A stretch of DNA of 64,000 bases from Trileptium ribeirensis. Its lineage: Eukaryota; Nematoda; Enoplea; Enoplida; Thoracostomopsidae. The stretch lies in contig JASANE010026440.1 of the NCBI GenBank assembly GCA_030248225.1, forward strand, positions 1-64,000, given 5' to 3'. Under the pieces are notes generated by a model. It did no database searches. It saw nothing but the letters and a program-made list of their open reading frames with translations, and was not told the origin of the DNA. The position numbers and the translations under genes were made by a program. Shown here piece by piece: positions 51,611 to 63,955 of this stretch (the first letter of the stretch is position 1; each line of letters opens with the position of its first letter).

Positions 51611-52870
51611 GTTATATATCGAGCAGAAGTGGAATTGCGAATACGCTAGACTATCTTGCTGGGTCATAGGTAGAAGTTTCACGAAAAGATTATATTATAT
51701 TCTTAACACTAAACTGTATGACAATTGTAAAATTAGCATAATTTGAACGGACTTTACCTAATACGCTACACGAATGTTCCAGGGCCATCTGTCGGCTCCT
51801 GTTGCGCCACCAAAATAGCGCAGGACTTTGGTGAATCAGTGTTTTACTTCAAATTAGTGGACTACGCCACGCATAAGTACAACATTAACGGACACAAAAT
51901 ATGGTACAGTACAAATTACAGCAAAGTTATTGTTCTACGACTTTATCCTACGACTAAGAAAGCACAAAACTATAAGATCTGGTTATACAATGGAACAAAA
52001 CGGGAGCACTAACGATGCCCCAAAAAATAAACTGGGAGACAGGCCAGCGGAATCAGCCCTGGCGGCTGAGCGAGGACCGGAGCAGCGCAAATCGGAAGAA
52101 AACCGACAAAAGATTTGATGCATAAACTGAACACGACGCGAGTGCAACTCCGAAGAGACTGTCAAAATCTATAGTAAAACAAAAGCAAGCTGTGTAGAAC
52201 TTGTTGAAGCATGCGCCTGCTCACGATGCTCGCTCAAACCCAAACTGATCCCCCGATCAAACGACGCAAACGCTTTTATAGAGAATTGCTCCGCCTCTTT
52301 AAAATCCGATAAAGACCTGATAATTATAACTCAGTCGTACACATATCAATATCGACAAAACAGTTATTTTAAAAGTTGTAACGCACTATGTTGATAACTC
52401 ATTTATCAATCGGCAAGCACTGATAACGCGGCAAAGGTGACCCTATAATTAACTTGCAAACGGCCAACCCTTTTATAACCGGTCTTATCTGGTCAGGTCA
52501 CAATAAATTTTACAACGCCTAAGCAGTAAATGCAGATAATACGACTCGAGTAACAGGTCACTCAACCGGATCGCAATCTAAATCGCGATAAACTTCATGA
52601 CACCCGAACGATACAATTATCTAGCCGGTCTTTAAAATTGATAACGAAGCCGTGAACCGCTAAACTTGAGATAACAGAAACCAAAGTAATAAATTGACGA
52701 CTCAATTTCAAATCGTGGTTTTAACCCAATTCCATTCAGTGGACATTGCCGCTGAATGCACTACTTCAGGCGAAGAATTGAAGAAGAAGAAACAGTTGAC
52801 CGTCTGTGTAATACGGTTCATATTGTCAACTTGACCGACCAATTAAAAGGATTACGAATTTACTCTGGAC
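51611..52870. other. Inner part of left arm
   Basis: A plus-strand frame (51743-52012, 89 codons) has a core VFYFKLVDYATHKYNINGHK and WYSTNYSKVIVLRLYPTTKK shared without change with the right arm (minus 54180-54368). It has no recognised family. The last few hundred bases match the right arm almost perfectly. Confidence 0.4.
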
Positions 52871-53336
52871 ACTGGTTAGTCGCTCGTTATTCCGCAATTG
52901 AACTATCGCACGACACATATTGTCGGCTAATAACTTTTGCTAGTTACGATATTTCAACGAACGCCAGAGAAGATTTGTGATGAAATGGCATAGCCTTTTC
53001 GGGCAACCTTGGACATTTTAACAGATTATTAATCCTAGTATAAGGTTGAGCGTGCTGTGGTATATTCTTGTCTTGCTGAATCTTGTTCTGTGTTCGTGTC
53101 CCTGAGTACGTAACTTGCCAATTTTATGACAAAGTATACAGCTAATATAAAATTGAGAGTTCGAGTATTTACACAGAAATCCATACCGCAATTACCATAA
53201 CTTGATTATTGTGCAGTATAACGGAAAAGTTTCGTTGATCCATAAGGTTGGAGCGTAAAAATATAAACGATCGGCAGTACTTTAAGTTTGAGCTTTGAGT
53301 TCTTATTTACTGTAACGGTGATCGATCTACCCTAAA
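52871..53336. other. Palindrome spacer, 466 bp, single copy
   Basis: The arms match up to CTCTGGAC (52870) and GTCCAGAG (53337) and diverge at once on the inner side. The spacer is AT-rich and has no long frame of its own; a frame from 52756 runs across the left border and stops at 52980. No origin-like or telomere-like motif was recognised. Confidence 0.9.
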
Positions 53337-54598
53337 GTCCAGAGTAAATTCGTAATCCTTTTAATTGGTCGGTCAGCTTCGTTACAATATGAACCGTATT
53401 ACACAGACGGTCAACTGTTTCTTCTTCTTTATTCTTCGCCTGAAGTAGTGCATTCAGCGGCAATGTCCACTGAATGGAATTGGGTTAAAACCACGATTTG
53501 AAATTGAGTCGTCAATTTATTACTTTGGTTTCTGTTATCTCAAGTTTAGCGGTTCACGGCTTCGTTATCAATTTTAAAGACCGGCTAGATAATTGTATCG
53601 TTCGGGTGTCATGAAGTTTATCGCGATTTAGATTGCGATCCGGTTGAGTGACCTGTTACTCGAGTCGTATTATCTGCATTTACTGCTTAGGCGTTGTAAA
53701 ATTTATTGTGACCTGACCAGATAAGACCGGTTATAAAAGGGTTGGCCGTTTGCAAGTTAATTATAGGGTCACCTTTGCCGCGTTATCAGTGCTTGCCGAT
53801 TGATAAATGAGTTATCAACATAGTGCGTTACAACTTTTAAAATAACTGTTTTGTCGATATTGAATACGCCTACGACTGAGTTATAATTATCAGGTCTTTA
53901 TCGGATTTTAAAGAGGCGGAGCAATTCTCTATAAAAGCGTTTGCGTCGTTTGATCGGGGGATCAGTTTGGGTTTGAGCGAGCATCGTGAGCAGGCGCATG
54001 CTTCAACAAGTTCTACACAGCTTGCTTTTGTTTTACTATAGATTTTGACAGTCTCTTCGGAGTTGCACTCGCGTCGTGTTCAGTTTATGCATCAAATCTT
54101 TTGTCGGTTTTCTTCCGATTTGCGCTGCTCCGGTCCTCGCTCAGCCGCCAGGGCTGATTCCGCTGGCCTGTCTCCCAGTTTATTTTGGGCACCGGTCAGT
54201 GCTTCGTTTTGTTCCATTGTATAACCAGATCTTATAGTTTTGTGCTTTCTTAGTCGTAGGATAAAGTCGTAGAACAATAACTTTGCTGTAATTTGTACTG
54301 TACCATATTTTGTGTCCGTTAATGTTGTACTTATGCGTGGCGTAGTCCACTAATTTGAAGTAAAACACTGATTCACCAAAGTCTCTGCGCTATTTTGGTG
54401 GTGTACAGGAGCCGACAGATGGCCCTGGAACATTCGTGTAGCGTATTAGGTAAAGTCCGTTCAAATTATGCTAATTTTAGACAATTGTCATACAGTTTAG
54501 TGTTAAGAATATAATATAATCTTTTCGTAACTTCTACCTATGACCCAGCAAGATAGTCTAGCGCATCGCAATTCCACTTCTGCTCGATATATAACTAA

Positions 54599-55042
54599 TG
54601 CGGGTTCACGATATTATGTCCCCACCACTTGGAACTTTTGTACCCCACACAGTGGCAGGCACACCCTAGACTACAGGGTGTCTTAGACACCCCTGTGTTT
54701 TTGAATAAAGTTTCAAATAAATTTCAAACAAAGCTAGCTAATAGTTTGGCTTATTTCAGACGGTGTCAATGAACCGTCGTTGCTTTTTCGTTTTGCTGAG
54801 GGTTTCCGCCACCCCGAGGGGTTATTTTACATAGGGCCTACAGGATACCCTGAAACACAGCATTGGCAAGCCTAAAACACCGAAATACTACATTGCAAAA
54901 ATGAGGTATCCAGTGGTGTGCCCGCCACCCTCATATTTTGTTATATGGTGTGGGTGTCACTGTCACCGTCTTTACGGTATAGTCTACACTGCAGGGGGAC
55001 AAAAATTCCAACTGTTGGGGACATTATAACGTGAATCCCGCA
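54599..55042. mobile_element. Harbinger-type TIR element in right arm (444 bp)
   Basis: Starts TGCGGGTTCACGATATT and ends ACGTGAATCCCGCA, with TAA on both sides (54596-54598, 55043-55045). Mirror of the element at 51162-51607. Confidence 0.88.
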
Positions 55043-55045
55043 TAA

Positions 55046-56045
55046 TCCTACGTCTGCGAACCAATATTGCCGATTTCTGCGTCGGGCTATGAATAGTTGA
55101 ACTCGGTGTAAGTGTAAGCGAATTGCGTGAGATCCTGATCTCGAATAAGCATAATCGTCGTGTTAACTCATGAATTGGAGCAAGCTAAGGCCCACACAGT
55201 AGAATACGTTGACGCCTAAGGCCACCCCGCTCAGGCGTAAGCTGACTTCGGAAAGTCCGTCGCCTTGTTGTCGGATAAAGACTGGCAAGCCTTGAGTCTC
55301 TAAAGAACGCGGTCGGCGTAACCATCAGGCTGCTAGGGGTCCCGCTGAAAGGGACGGCCCATTCTAACGGTCCCGCTAGCGAAGAGCGCTCGTATCCTTA
55401 GCCGTGTCTTCGGTACTCAATAAACCAAGGCAGTTCGCCACATAAGTAGATTAGACACATACAGCTTACGAATTGAATTATAGCAGCTGCCACTGTAGTC
55501 GTTGCCTGACAATAAAAAGATATCCATTCAACTTGTGCAAGCTTTTCAATACAATATTCAAACCCGATACCGTGGAAAATCAACATAGATCACAGACAAA
55601 GATAAAATCCTGTAACGCATTTAATACCGAATTATGTATGGTTTATAAGCTACGCGAGCAGGGATTTACAAATGGAAAAGATCGGAATATAAATCACTAC
55701 TGTTTGGCAACCGACTGATTCGCGTGGGGCCGACGAGTAAATGAAACCAAATAGATGGCATAGGGGAACTGCCCATTTCGGGCCACCGGTCACGAACGGG
55801 TCAGTCATGCCGTGGGGACCTCACCCTGCCTCTAGACACGTTAGCCATTACAGCGGGCCCCACCCTTGAACACTGGGGTTTGGGAGGGGGTGCGTCAGCC
55901 TATGTCCTCGAGGGGCGTGGAATCGGTAGGCAGTCGTAAAGGTTTAACATCGGCACCAGTTATCTGGGTACCCTTCACCCTTTGGAGTAGGTTGCTCAGC
56001 TTCTTGTCTACCCCATCGCACTCCCCGTCCCGTCCCGCCACAATA
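55046..56045. other. GC-richer unidentified stretch, right arm
   Basis: Mirror of 50150-51161, ending CCCCGTCCCGTCCCGCCAC. One arm reads MLIFHGIGFEYCIEKLAQV in a short frame, with no recognised family. Confidence 0.4.
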
Positions 56046-56202
56046 ATATATATTATTCATATTTATTACGTTACATATTTATATAACAAAATACACTTTA
56101 CGTATTATATTTATTACCTGGCATCAGTACACTGTGAAGATACTGCGGATGCATTGATTTATATCCCCTGCAGCCGGGGAAACCGGGAATACTTAGACTT
56201 TA

Positions 56203-56589
56203 GTGTCTGCAGTTTATTCTGGATTCTCACAACTGAATTTGTTTGTGTTTCGTTTTGCCTATACAACATTCATGTGGTCGTACTGTGAAAATTATGCGGA
56301 TGCATTTATTGATGATTTACAGATGCATAATGCAGGTCAAGATACAGATATGGTTGATGCGATTGCACGTTGTTGTAGATATGGTATCAACCATTGCACA
56401 CAAGCTATAAACATAAACGCTACCAATTGCTCTAGCGGCATAGCTTTTCATCCGACATGTTGTAATAGAAGCGCGTTATTATCTTTTTGCGGTGATGGAA
56501 AGCCGTTACCTTCATTTTGTGTGCAATCGTTGCGCGATATGTCTACCGTGTGCAGTTCGTGCACGCACTTCTTTGTGAAAGACGCATAA
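56203..56589 (+). CDS. Cysteine-rich ORF, right-arm copy
   Basis: 128-codon frame whose last 97 codons equal the left-arm copy. Here the preceding sequence has TACTGTGAAAATTATGCGG where the left arm has ACTGGAAAATTATGCGG, so the right copy reads SYCENYADAF, adding a Cys. About 147 bp upstream the similar word CACTGTGAAGATACTGCGGA occurs, hinting at an older duplicated module or exon start. No signal peptide in the same frame. Confidence 0.35.
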   Translation: MSAVYSGFSQLNLFVFRFAYTTFMWSYCENYADAFIDDLQMHNAGQDTDMVDAIARCCRYGINHCTQAININATNCSSGIAFHPTCCNRSALLSFCGDGKPLPSFCVQSLRDMSTVCSSCTHFFVKDA

Positions 56590-58419
56590 GGTCTATTAGA
56601 CGTGTTTTAAAAAAATTTATCACTTTCCTAGATGGTTTTTAAAGTGAACACAAGCTATTCAAGACCGTAATTGTCCGACAATTTCGAAACTAGTTAAATA
56701 CGGACGGAATTTAACGGGATGGAACCCCTATCGGAATACATTCTCAAACTGGCCTCTAGCTTTCACAACCAAAATTGGAAAAAGGAGTTTCCGGCATATT
56801 TCTGGAAAACTTATGCAGCATTATCAGTTCCAGGCACAAGTGACCCTGTGCAGAAAATCTCGTGGCCATCACAAAAAATATATATTAGAAGTGTTAGGCA
56901 AGACCTTGAAAGCCGTCGGATAACAATTATCTGACGTTAACGACTCGCTGAGGCCGTTGTTCTGCAGTTATGAGACGCTGCTGTGCTGGTGTATTATGTC
57001 ATTAAACATAGATATCTAAGAGAATTAAATCAAACTACCGGAACTTTTTAATACATATGATCGGAAATAAAACCGACATGCATGAATTTCACACCGTATT
57101 GGCATTTTATTAAACTAATATGCGTCAATGTTTAATGATAGACCACAAAACCGGCGTATAGTAACAAACTAAGTAAAGTATGGTCTACCTAGGCGTAGGG
57201 CAAAACGTTCATGTGCAAATCGAACAAATACATCCGTCCACTAGTAGTCGAGCAGCTGTTGGTCGCCCCAAAATGAAAACCCGCCGGCCGTTAGACTTTA
57301 AAGCCGGACATTTCCCAAAACTATCTTGGAGCAAGTCAGATACTGCTTCATTGGAGTTCTTCGTGTTTAGCATGAAATCATGCTAAAAGAATTTGAGGTT
57401 CTATTTAACTTTTGGATTCCGCGTTTGCCACACAACAGACGACAAAAATGGAACCCCGATTGCATTGCTTCAAAGCACTGAGCTATTGAAGAGCAGTTAC
57501 TCGTTTCCATACGCTTCTGAATTCGAGCGAGTAAAACGCATACGACCTTCTCAGTTAACACAACAGTTCACTGTGCAGTGTAAACATAAGTTCTCTTTGC
57601 TACCAGCAAATTGACGGGATTTGTATGTCAGGAAGGGTGGCAAAGCCAGATATCGCCAAAGATCCTGACAGTGTTATTGATAGTGATTTAGATACACGTG
57701 CTTTTACAGTGACAACATTGAAATTTCATTATTGTATAATTTCAGCTTTCATGCTTGCCCAGTTTCAATATTTACAAAAACAGGACGAGTATAAAAGAAT
57801 GATTTTTAAATAAGTATTTTGACCAGTCCATAAAGTTGCATCGACATGAATATTTCTTCCTTAGTCGACCGCTCTTAAGAATTAAATCCAAATATAAATT
57901 TACTCATGTTACAGTTAAAATACAACCACTGCCATTTTGGCTAAGCAATCTCAATAACACCAACAGCTGTTTAAGCATACATTTATAGTCTCAGAAACAA
58001 AATACAAGACCATAATTAATATAGTCGATAACTCAGGCTGTTAAAACCGTATATTCTTAAATTACAAATTCCATTTTCACAAATGCGCCTCGGTCACGAA
58101 TTCCAACCACAGCCGAAAATGTGGTTTGTTTGAAAAAAGAAGCAAAAGGCATAAGCAAAGTTCGAGATCCTAATGCTTAAAGCTATGTAATAACCATACT
58201 AACTGACCAAAGGTAACATATATTCGGTAACGAATAGATATATGTTTGGACCTTCCACCTCGAAACTTTAGCTTGCATACAACTAAAAGTAGCGTAAAGG
58301 CAGAACTGGGGACTTTATATATGTTTGCTATAAAACCACCTTATCTATGTATTATTAATCCTTTTTCGGTAAACCGGTTAGCTTAATACAAAATGGTATA
58401 TTCTTAACGGATTTAGTCC
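56590..58419. other. Right-arm stretch with shared open frames
   Basis: Carries plus-strand mirrors (57180-57386, 57393-57614, 57625-57813) of the left-arm frames, plus a right-only 71-codon frame (56719-56934) disrupted by indels in the left arm. No family recognised. Confidence 0.35.
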
Positions 58420-59640
58420 ATAAAGGCGGTACCGTATTTGGGAGAAGAAACGAAGAAGCCGACAAGTTTCAGTTAATCTTATTACTATATGGCGACAGTG
58501 TTGAGGATAATACGAATTATGTATCTCGACACATCAGGAGCTGTACACGGCAACAATTCAGCAAAATTTTAAAATAACGACTGGTGAAAGCCAAGGTTCA
58601 CTCTATCACCAGTTTTGTTTGGCTTTGCAGTGGACTGGGCAATAAATGGTGGTCTAATTGAGGCCAATGACGTTATATTATCAGGTAGTAACTAACCGTA
58701 GTTGGGAGTAAAAATGAGGAAGCCGATCCGTTTCAGTTTGCCGTCTTCGATATCTTAAGCTGTTTTTTTCTAAATCTCATCACTATACGGTGACCGTGCT
58801 GCGGATAATACGAACCATGTATCGCGACACATCAGGAGTTGTACGCAGAAACAATTAAGCAAAATCCAGGGTATCACCAGATTTGTTTAGCGTTACAGTT
58901 GACTGGGAGATAAGTGACTCTATTTGAGGGCAATATCTGGCGACCTTAACATCAAGGACCTTTATACTGCTAACGATATTGCGGGTGCTGTGAATACTTA
59001 CAGTCTATGCTAACGCGGCTTAGCGCAAGAGCCAAGCGAGTCGGACTAAACATCAATTGTGAAAAAATCAAGGTAATATGATGCTGCTGGGCGCCACCAG
59101 CTATTTTCCTCGATGGCAACAGAATGATACAGTCGAGGAGTTTCTGTGTCTCGGTTCCATGATCCTTGCCAATAGAGTTACCTCGCTTGAGATTCGACGT
59201 CGCACTCGCAAAGCATCTGCTGTATTTTCGGGCTTAAATAACCGTCTTTGGTCACATAAAAACGTTTCGCTCCAATGAATTTGATGATTTATCAGGACAC
59301 TGTTTAATCCTCACCCACATACGCTTCCGAAACTGGGTAGCAAAGAAAACCGACAGCTGGATACCTCTCAAACGAAATGTCTTCGCCGTATGCTCAGTAT
59401 CAGCCGGTTTGGCATTGTCTTTAATACAAGCACCAAGACACTGTGTAACAATGTCGAACCCATCTCAACTGTAGTAAAACGTGGAAGACTAAGCTGAATC
59501 CGTCATGTTAGCAGGATGAGTTAAACCAGATTTCGCAAAATGGCATTGCTAGCTACTCCTCCAGTAGCCAGGAGGCGTGTCGGTGGTACTGCATTTGAAA
59601 CACGTGTTCGTATCGTCGTACGAGGCATGGAACGTCCATT
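58420..59640 (+). mobile_element. Dead LINE fragment, right arm
   Basis: Sense-strand mirror of 46555-47775, with the same motifs (LSPVLFGFAVDWAIN; AKRVGLNINCEKIKV; EEFLCLGSMILANR). Small differences from the left copy include Pro for Leu after GATSYF and an early stop after KNVSLQ. Confidence 0.8.
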
Positions 59641-62357
59641 CATTGAGGTGCCATGGCGTAGGTGATCAAGAATTTGCATTCGGGGCTATGTTACGAGCGC
59701 CCAAGGACAGTTTCGTACGGTAGAACAAGGTTCAATTGGCAATGGCATCAGCATGGACCAATAATATATGCTTTGTCAAATAAGTAGCCTAAAAAATTTG
59801 ACTCCACGAGTGTAGCAGAGCCAAGAAATGATTGCAACAGTAGACATATGCCGCCAACGAAAGAGGTGACGACGACTGAAAGTGCAAATATTCACATACA
59901 ATGTAAGCCAACACTATGAAAAAATTTGCCCGCACCCTACAAACTCTGGGTTAGAATTCGACTTAGTCGGGCGGTCTTCCTGAATTAATAAAAATGAGGT
60001 AGAATTTGGTTTAGGCTTGAGTTAGAAATTGGATGACTCAGCGAGTAATACAAACATTTATTCAGCATGAATCAGTTTTCACTCCATGGAACCTTGTCAA
60101 CATTTCGTGCCCAGGTATCTGACCATGTTACTGAGCCGGTTATGGTGGTGACCAAGTGATGGTAGTAACCCGTGAGACAAAAAGGTCTTCCACGCCAGCC
60201 AATGTAAAAAAATTCTGCGAAGCCGTAACAGAAACAGCTTTGGTGCACGGTTTAATGTCAAACAAAAGCAACTGGTTGACAACCACTATTATAGACGAAT
60301 TAAGACTCTACATTCTGGGGAGTCTTTATCCAGAGGCTATAATCCTGGCCTAAGGTAAATATTCAGGCAGCATGTAAAAAGTAATTAGTTGTGCCTTGGA
60401 AGTCATTCTGAGATAGTATGAAGTTGTCTGCCTGGGAAATGCAAGCAGTTCGCAAGTAAATTCCAAATAAAAAGGCAATAAAAATAACACGTTCTGTTGT
60501 CCAGTACTGTAAATTCAGTGTCCAGGCTGTACGACAAGGACGTTAGCTATATTGCAGATCGTCATTTAGTTGGTTTCATAGTGCAAACTTTGAACGATCG
60601 TCGTTGCAAAGCTTCGCTCATCAGGATTTGGGTTTCCACGGTGTCTTTGCGGAATAGCCAAGAGAGACGCCACATCCTGTGACTCGGTCACAAAGGCATA
60701 GATGTGACCCATACTGACCCAGCTCCATCTCTTATACTTATAAAACGACCTCTTCACGCTTGGTATATTAGTTGTTCTCAAATTGTATTCTAGCTAAATA
60801 GATACCGGTGCAATTCGTTAGATGCAACATGACCCAATATCTATATTGCTCCAATAATTATTAAAACCAGATGTAACTAGACAAATATAAATATATCACA
60901 AAAAATGGATGACTATGTCTGTCTATTACGCCATGCATCATTATTTCAAAAAGGTAACCTTCTGCCATATCGGTATGGTATTCTTAAATTTCTTCCCAAC
61001 TGAGACTTCCACGACAACGGTTAATATGACTAGGGCGACATTGGTAGCACAGCATTTATAAATAATCCGCATGATTAGTGTTATTTCCGCATATTCTTAC
61101 ATGTGTAATGTCACACGAAATCTATGCACTTTATATGACACTTTGTAGCTCAAAACATAACACACAATATAGACGATCGAAATAATCTCATCAAATTATT
61201 CAAACGCAGCATTCGTGTTACATAGTGTATAACCAAAAATGTCGCACAGTGTTAGAGTACCACATCGTAAAAGAAGTGTGAACATGAAATCCAAGGTCGT
61301 AGCACGCTGCGCACTTTTTGAGAAATGCGGCCGTAGCAACTCGGCATCCCCAATTTCCCAGTAGCACCCTCTCCTCCGCCTTAAGCAGCCTACTGATGAA
61401 AGTAGTAGCTCGCTATCGGGTTAGGAGAGAAACAACTAACAGCTTGGTAGATACAAAGATGCCGAAGGTCCGTCGGATTAGGTGGCGTAGATGGTCTTCA
61501 TGGAGGGACTAAATGTTTAACATTTCTAGGAACTAGGGGAAATTTTGCGATAAATTTTTTCTAATTTTCCCATTTTGGCCAATTTTACCCCAATTTTGGC
61601 AAATTCTCACCTTATTTTTGTTAAAATTTTCCACGATCCTGCGGAGAGGGGTGGGTGACTGCAGAGTCTTCAAAGGCAGATTTGGCTTGGTGGGTCCGAC
61701 CCCTAGGGAAAGTAACTTCTGATAGACATTATCTTTTACTCAAGCCTGCGCTGTGTTCGACTACTTGTATGTACATGGTACAACTGTGTAGTGAGACGGA
61801 ACACACCATCGATCGCGAGATTTACAGATTTATAAACAATGCGGAATAAATAGCTTCATGCTATGATGGAAATTGAATTTTGTATTAGGAGCCCCGGATA
61901 CTATCTATTCATAATAAAAGCAAGTAATACACACCCTGACGTAAAATATATATACCTAAAATAACGTAGGTGTGAATGAAACCGTCTTTTAAGATATAGA
62001 GGTTGACACAAATGAAAGTTCCAAGTGCAGCGACATTCTTAACACGAATGCTGCATGCCGATATGTCTATGTAGTACAATAATAATGAATGACCCATCTT
62101 TACATACATGCTATAAAACATTAGAAACAAAACATAGAAAAATGAACAAGGCCAACGTAAGACAGAAAGCAATAGGACAAATATGACAACCAACATTTCA
62201 TAATTGAGCTGTTTGTTTTAATCTGAACACAAATAGTGTGTATATGAAGCAATGTATGTATGAACTGTCTATGATTAATATACATATGCAATTTCAAAAG
62301 ATGTCAGCATGTTGAAAGTTTAGGCATACACTAATGACCAATCAAATGAATCTCTTA
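59641..62357. other. Right-arm stretch without recognised gene
   Basis: Mirror of about 43850-46550. Short shared frames only. Confidence 0.5.
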
Positions 62358-62575
62358 GGCCGTGTTCACATTGCATCCGATCCGAATGGGTTCACATTGT
62401 ATCCGATCTGATACGATCAAACTCTATGCGTATGCGGTGGTATATGTTTCCACACTATTTCATTCGTTTCGGTACAAAAAAATTGTGGATGCTCTGTCGG
62501 ATAGGATCGGCCGCAGTGTGCACACTCTATATAAAAGACACGTCGGGTTCGGATCGGATGCAATGTGAAGACGCC
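62358..62575. mobile_element. Harbinger-type MITE in right arm (218 bp)
   Basis: Starts GGCCGTGTTCACATTGC and ends GCAATGTGAAGACGCC, with TTA on both sides (62355-62357, 62576-62578). Same length as the left-arm copy. Confidence 0.88.
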
Positions 62576-62578
62576 TTA

Positions 62579-63341
62579 TGAATGATGCATCCATAGTTTC
62601 CTTAATAAACACCTGTTTTCTAACAATGATAAAACAAAACCAATGGGTAAATATATGCAGGGTTCACTGATTAAAAGAAATCTAATCTAAAAAGAGGACT
62701 CACGCATCAAGGCTGGAAAAGGAAGCTACACGACGACGATTGTTCTGTATAAATTCTAAAAAAGAATCCGACCATTATAGGTCTTAAGTTGATAGAAGCT
62801 GCGGCGTATAGAACGTCCAATTTACATTAGTTTGGAGGCAGTACGTTTATGTTTACGTCTTTTTCATATGAAAGTTCTTCCAAACTGCATGAAACTCGGA
62901 TACAAATAGCGTGAAACAATGACAAATTGACGACTTCCAACTGGCTAACACGTCACTTGAACATGTTTACTATAATAGTACTTCGACTGAGAGTATGTAG
63001 CAAAAATTATATTAATTCATCTGTAGTAAAGGTTTATCAGTACGCGGCTTTTGTATGATAATGAATAGTTTTCTAAGACTTTTATTTTACGACTCCACAG
63101 AACTAAATTAAACCTTGGCTACTCTGGACAGCCGGTTAATACAACCGTCACCGGATCAAGGGAACATTATAATGACCGTATCAAAAAAAAATGCTAAGTT
63201 TCTTCTCAGTTGTGTAAGTACGACAGCTAAAGTTAGACTGTACGTTTGTCATCAATCTGTACTAAAACGTTTCCAATCTAAATTACCCATAAGTGTTTTA
63301 GCTTAGCTAAAATACCAGCGTCCGCTCGCAAAATCTTAATT
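62579..63341. other. Right-arm stretch, nothing identified
   Basis: Matches the left arm between about 42861 and 43620; no gene or repeat border seen. Confidence 0.5.
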
Positions 63342-63605
63342 TTAGCACACTGCTCTGGCAACAGCATGACGATAGTTTTGCTCACTCCTCCTGTACCAGT
63401 CCATGAGTGAGAAATTCGTGATCGCTTCCCCGGCATTAATATTTTGTGCGCTGATCGCAGAGCATTCAACACATAAAAGCAATATATAAAAACACAACAC
63501 AGAATGTGGGGGTAAAACGTGCAGCATCTTCAAAATTTCGGCTTCTGAAATTCCAGATTCGCTACTAATGCGCTTGCATTGACTTACAAATGTAATATGC
63601 ACCAC
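63342..63605 (-). CDS. Possible secreted-protein exon, right-arm copy
   Basis: Same 87-codon frame as 42597-42860, protein identical. The shared signal-peptide-like stretch is the only functional hint. Weakly supported. Confidence 0.25.
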   Translation of the reverse strand: MVHITFVSQCKRISSESGISEAEILKMLHVLPPHSVLCFYILLLCVECSAISAQNINAGEAITNFSLMDWYRRSEQNYRHAVARAVC

Positions 63606-63796
63606 GCGTATGTTTTAGCCTTTTCTTTTCATGAATGCGCGTGAAGTATATCCGTGGCTGAGCCACAATCCTCTCTTTTTTAATACTTCTGTTTGCACTT
63701 CCAGTATTTATTTTACGTTAGAAAACTGGATTAAATATTTAAACAAAAAACATGCCTCGCTCACAATTTAGGTTTCCTAGGATTCAAGAGTGTGAC

Positions 63797-63955
63797 CAGA
63801 GGCGTCGCAAGCTTTTTAAATGTGGAAGGGAGGGAAGCTGCGGAGGGCTGGTAGTTCACATTCTTTTCGTTACAACCCCATCAGTTTATTTTTTCAAGTT
63901 TGTCAGCAAAAAGAAGAGAGGTCCACTCCCGCCATCCCCTTTTGCGACGCCCCTA
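63797..63955. mobile_element. hAT-type MITE in right arm (159 bp)
   Basis: Starts CAGAGGCGTCGCAAG and ends TTGCGACGCCCCTA, with 8-bp duplications AGTGTGAC (63789-63796, 63956-63963). Mirror of 42248-42403, three bases longer. Confidence 0.9.

Larger units (their letters stand above)
42203..52870 (+). repeat. Giant palindrome, left arm (at least 10.67 kb)
   Basis: The whole arm is the reverse complement of 53337-64000. Paired landmarks give coordinate sums of about 106192-106210 throughout: 42404/63796, 44876/61318, 48568/57625, 49603/56589, 51162/55042, 52870/53337. Small sum shifts mean only short indels. The outer border lies at or left of 42203 and cannot be set because the partner arm leaves the window. 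The arm holds two Harbinger-type MITEs, a hAT MITE, a LINE fragment and a few shared open frames. Confidence 0.97.
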
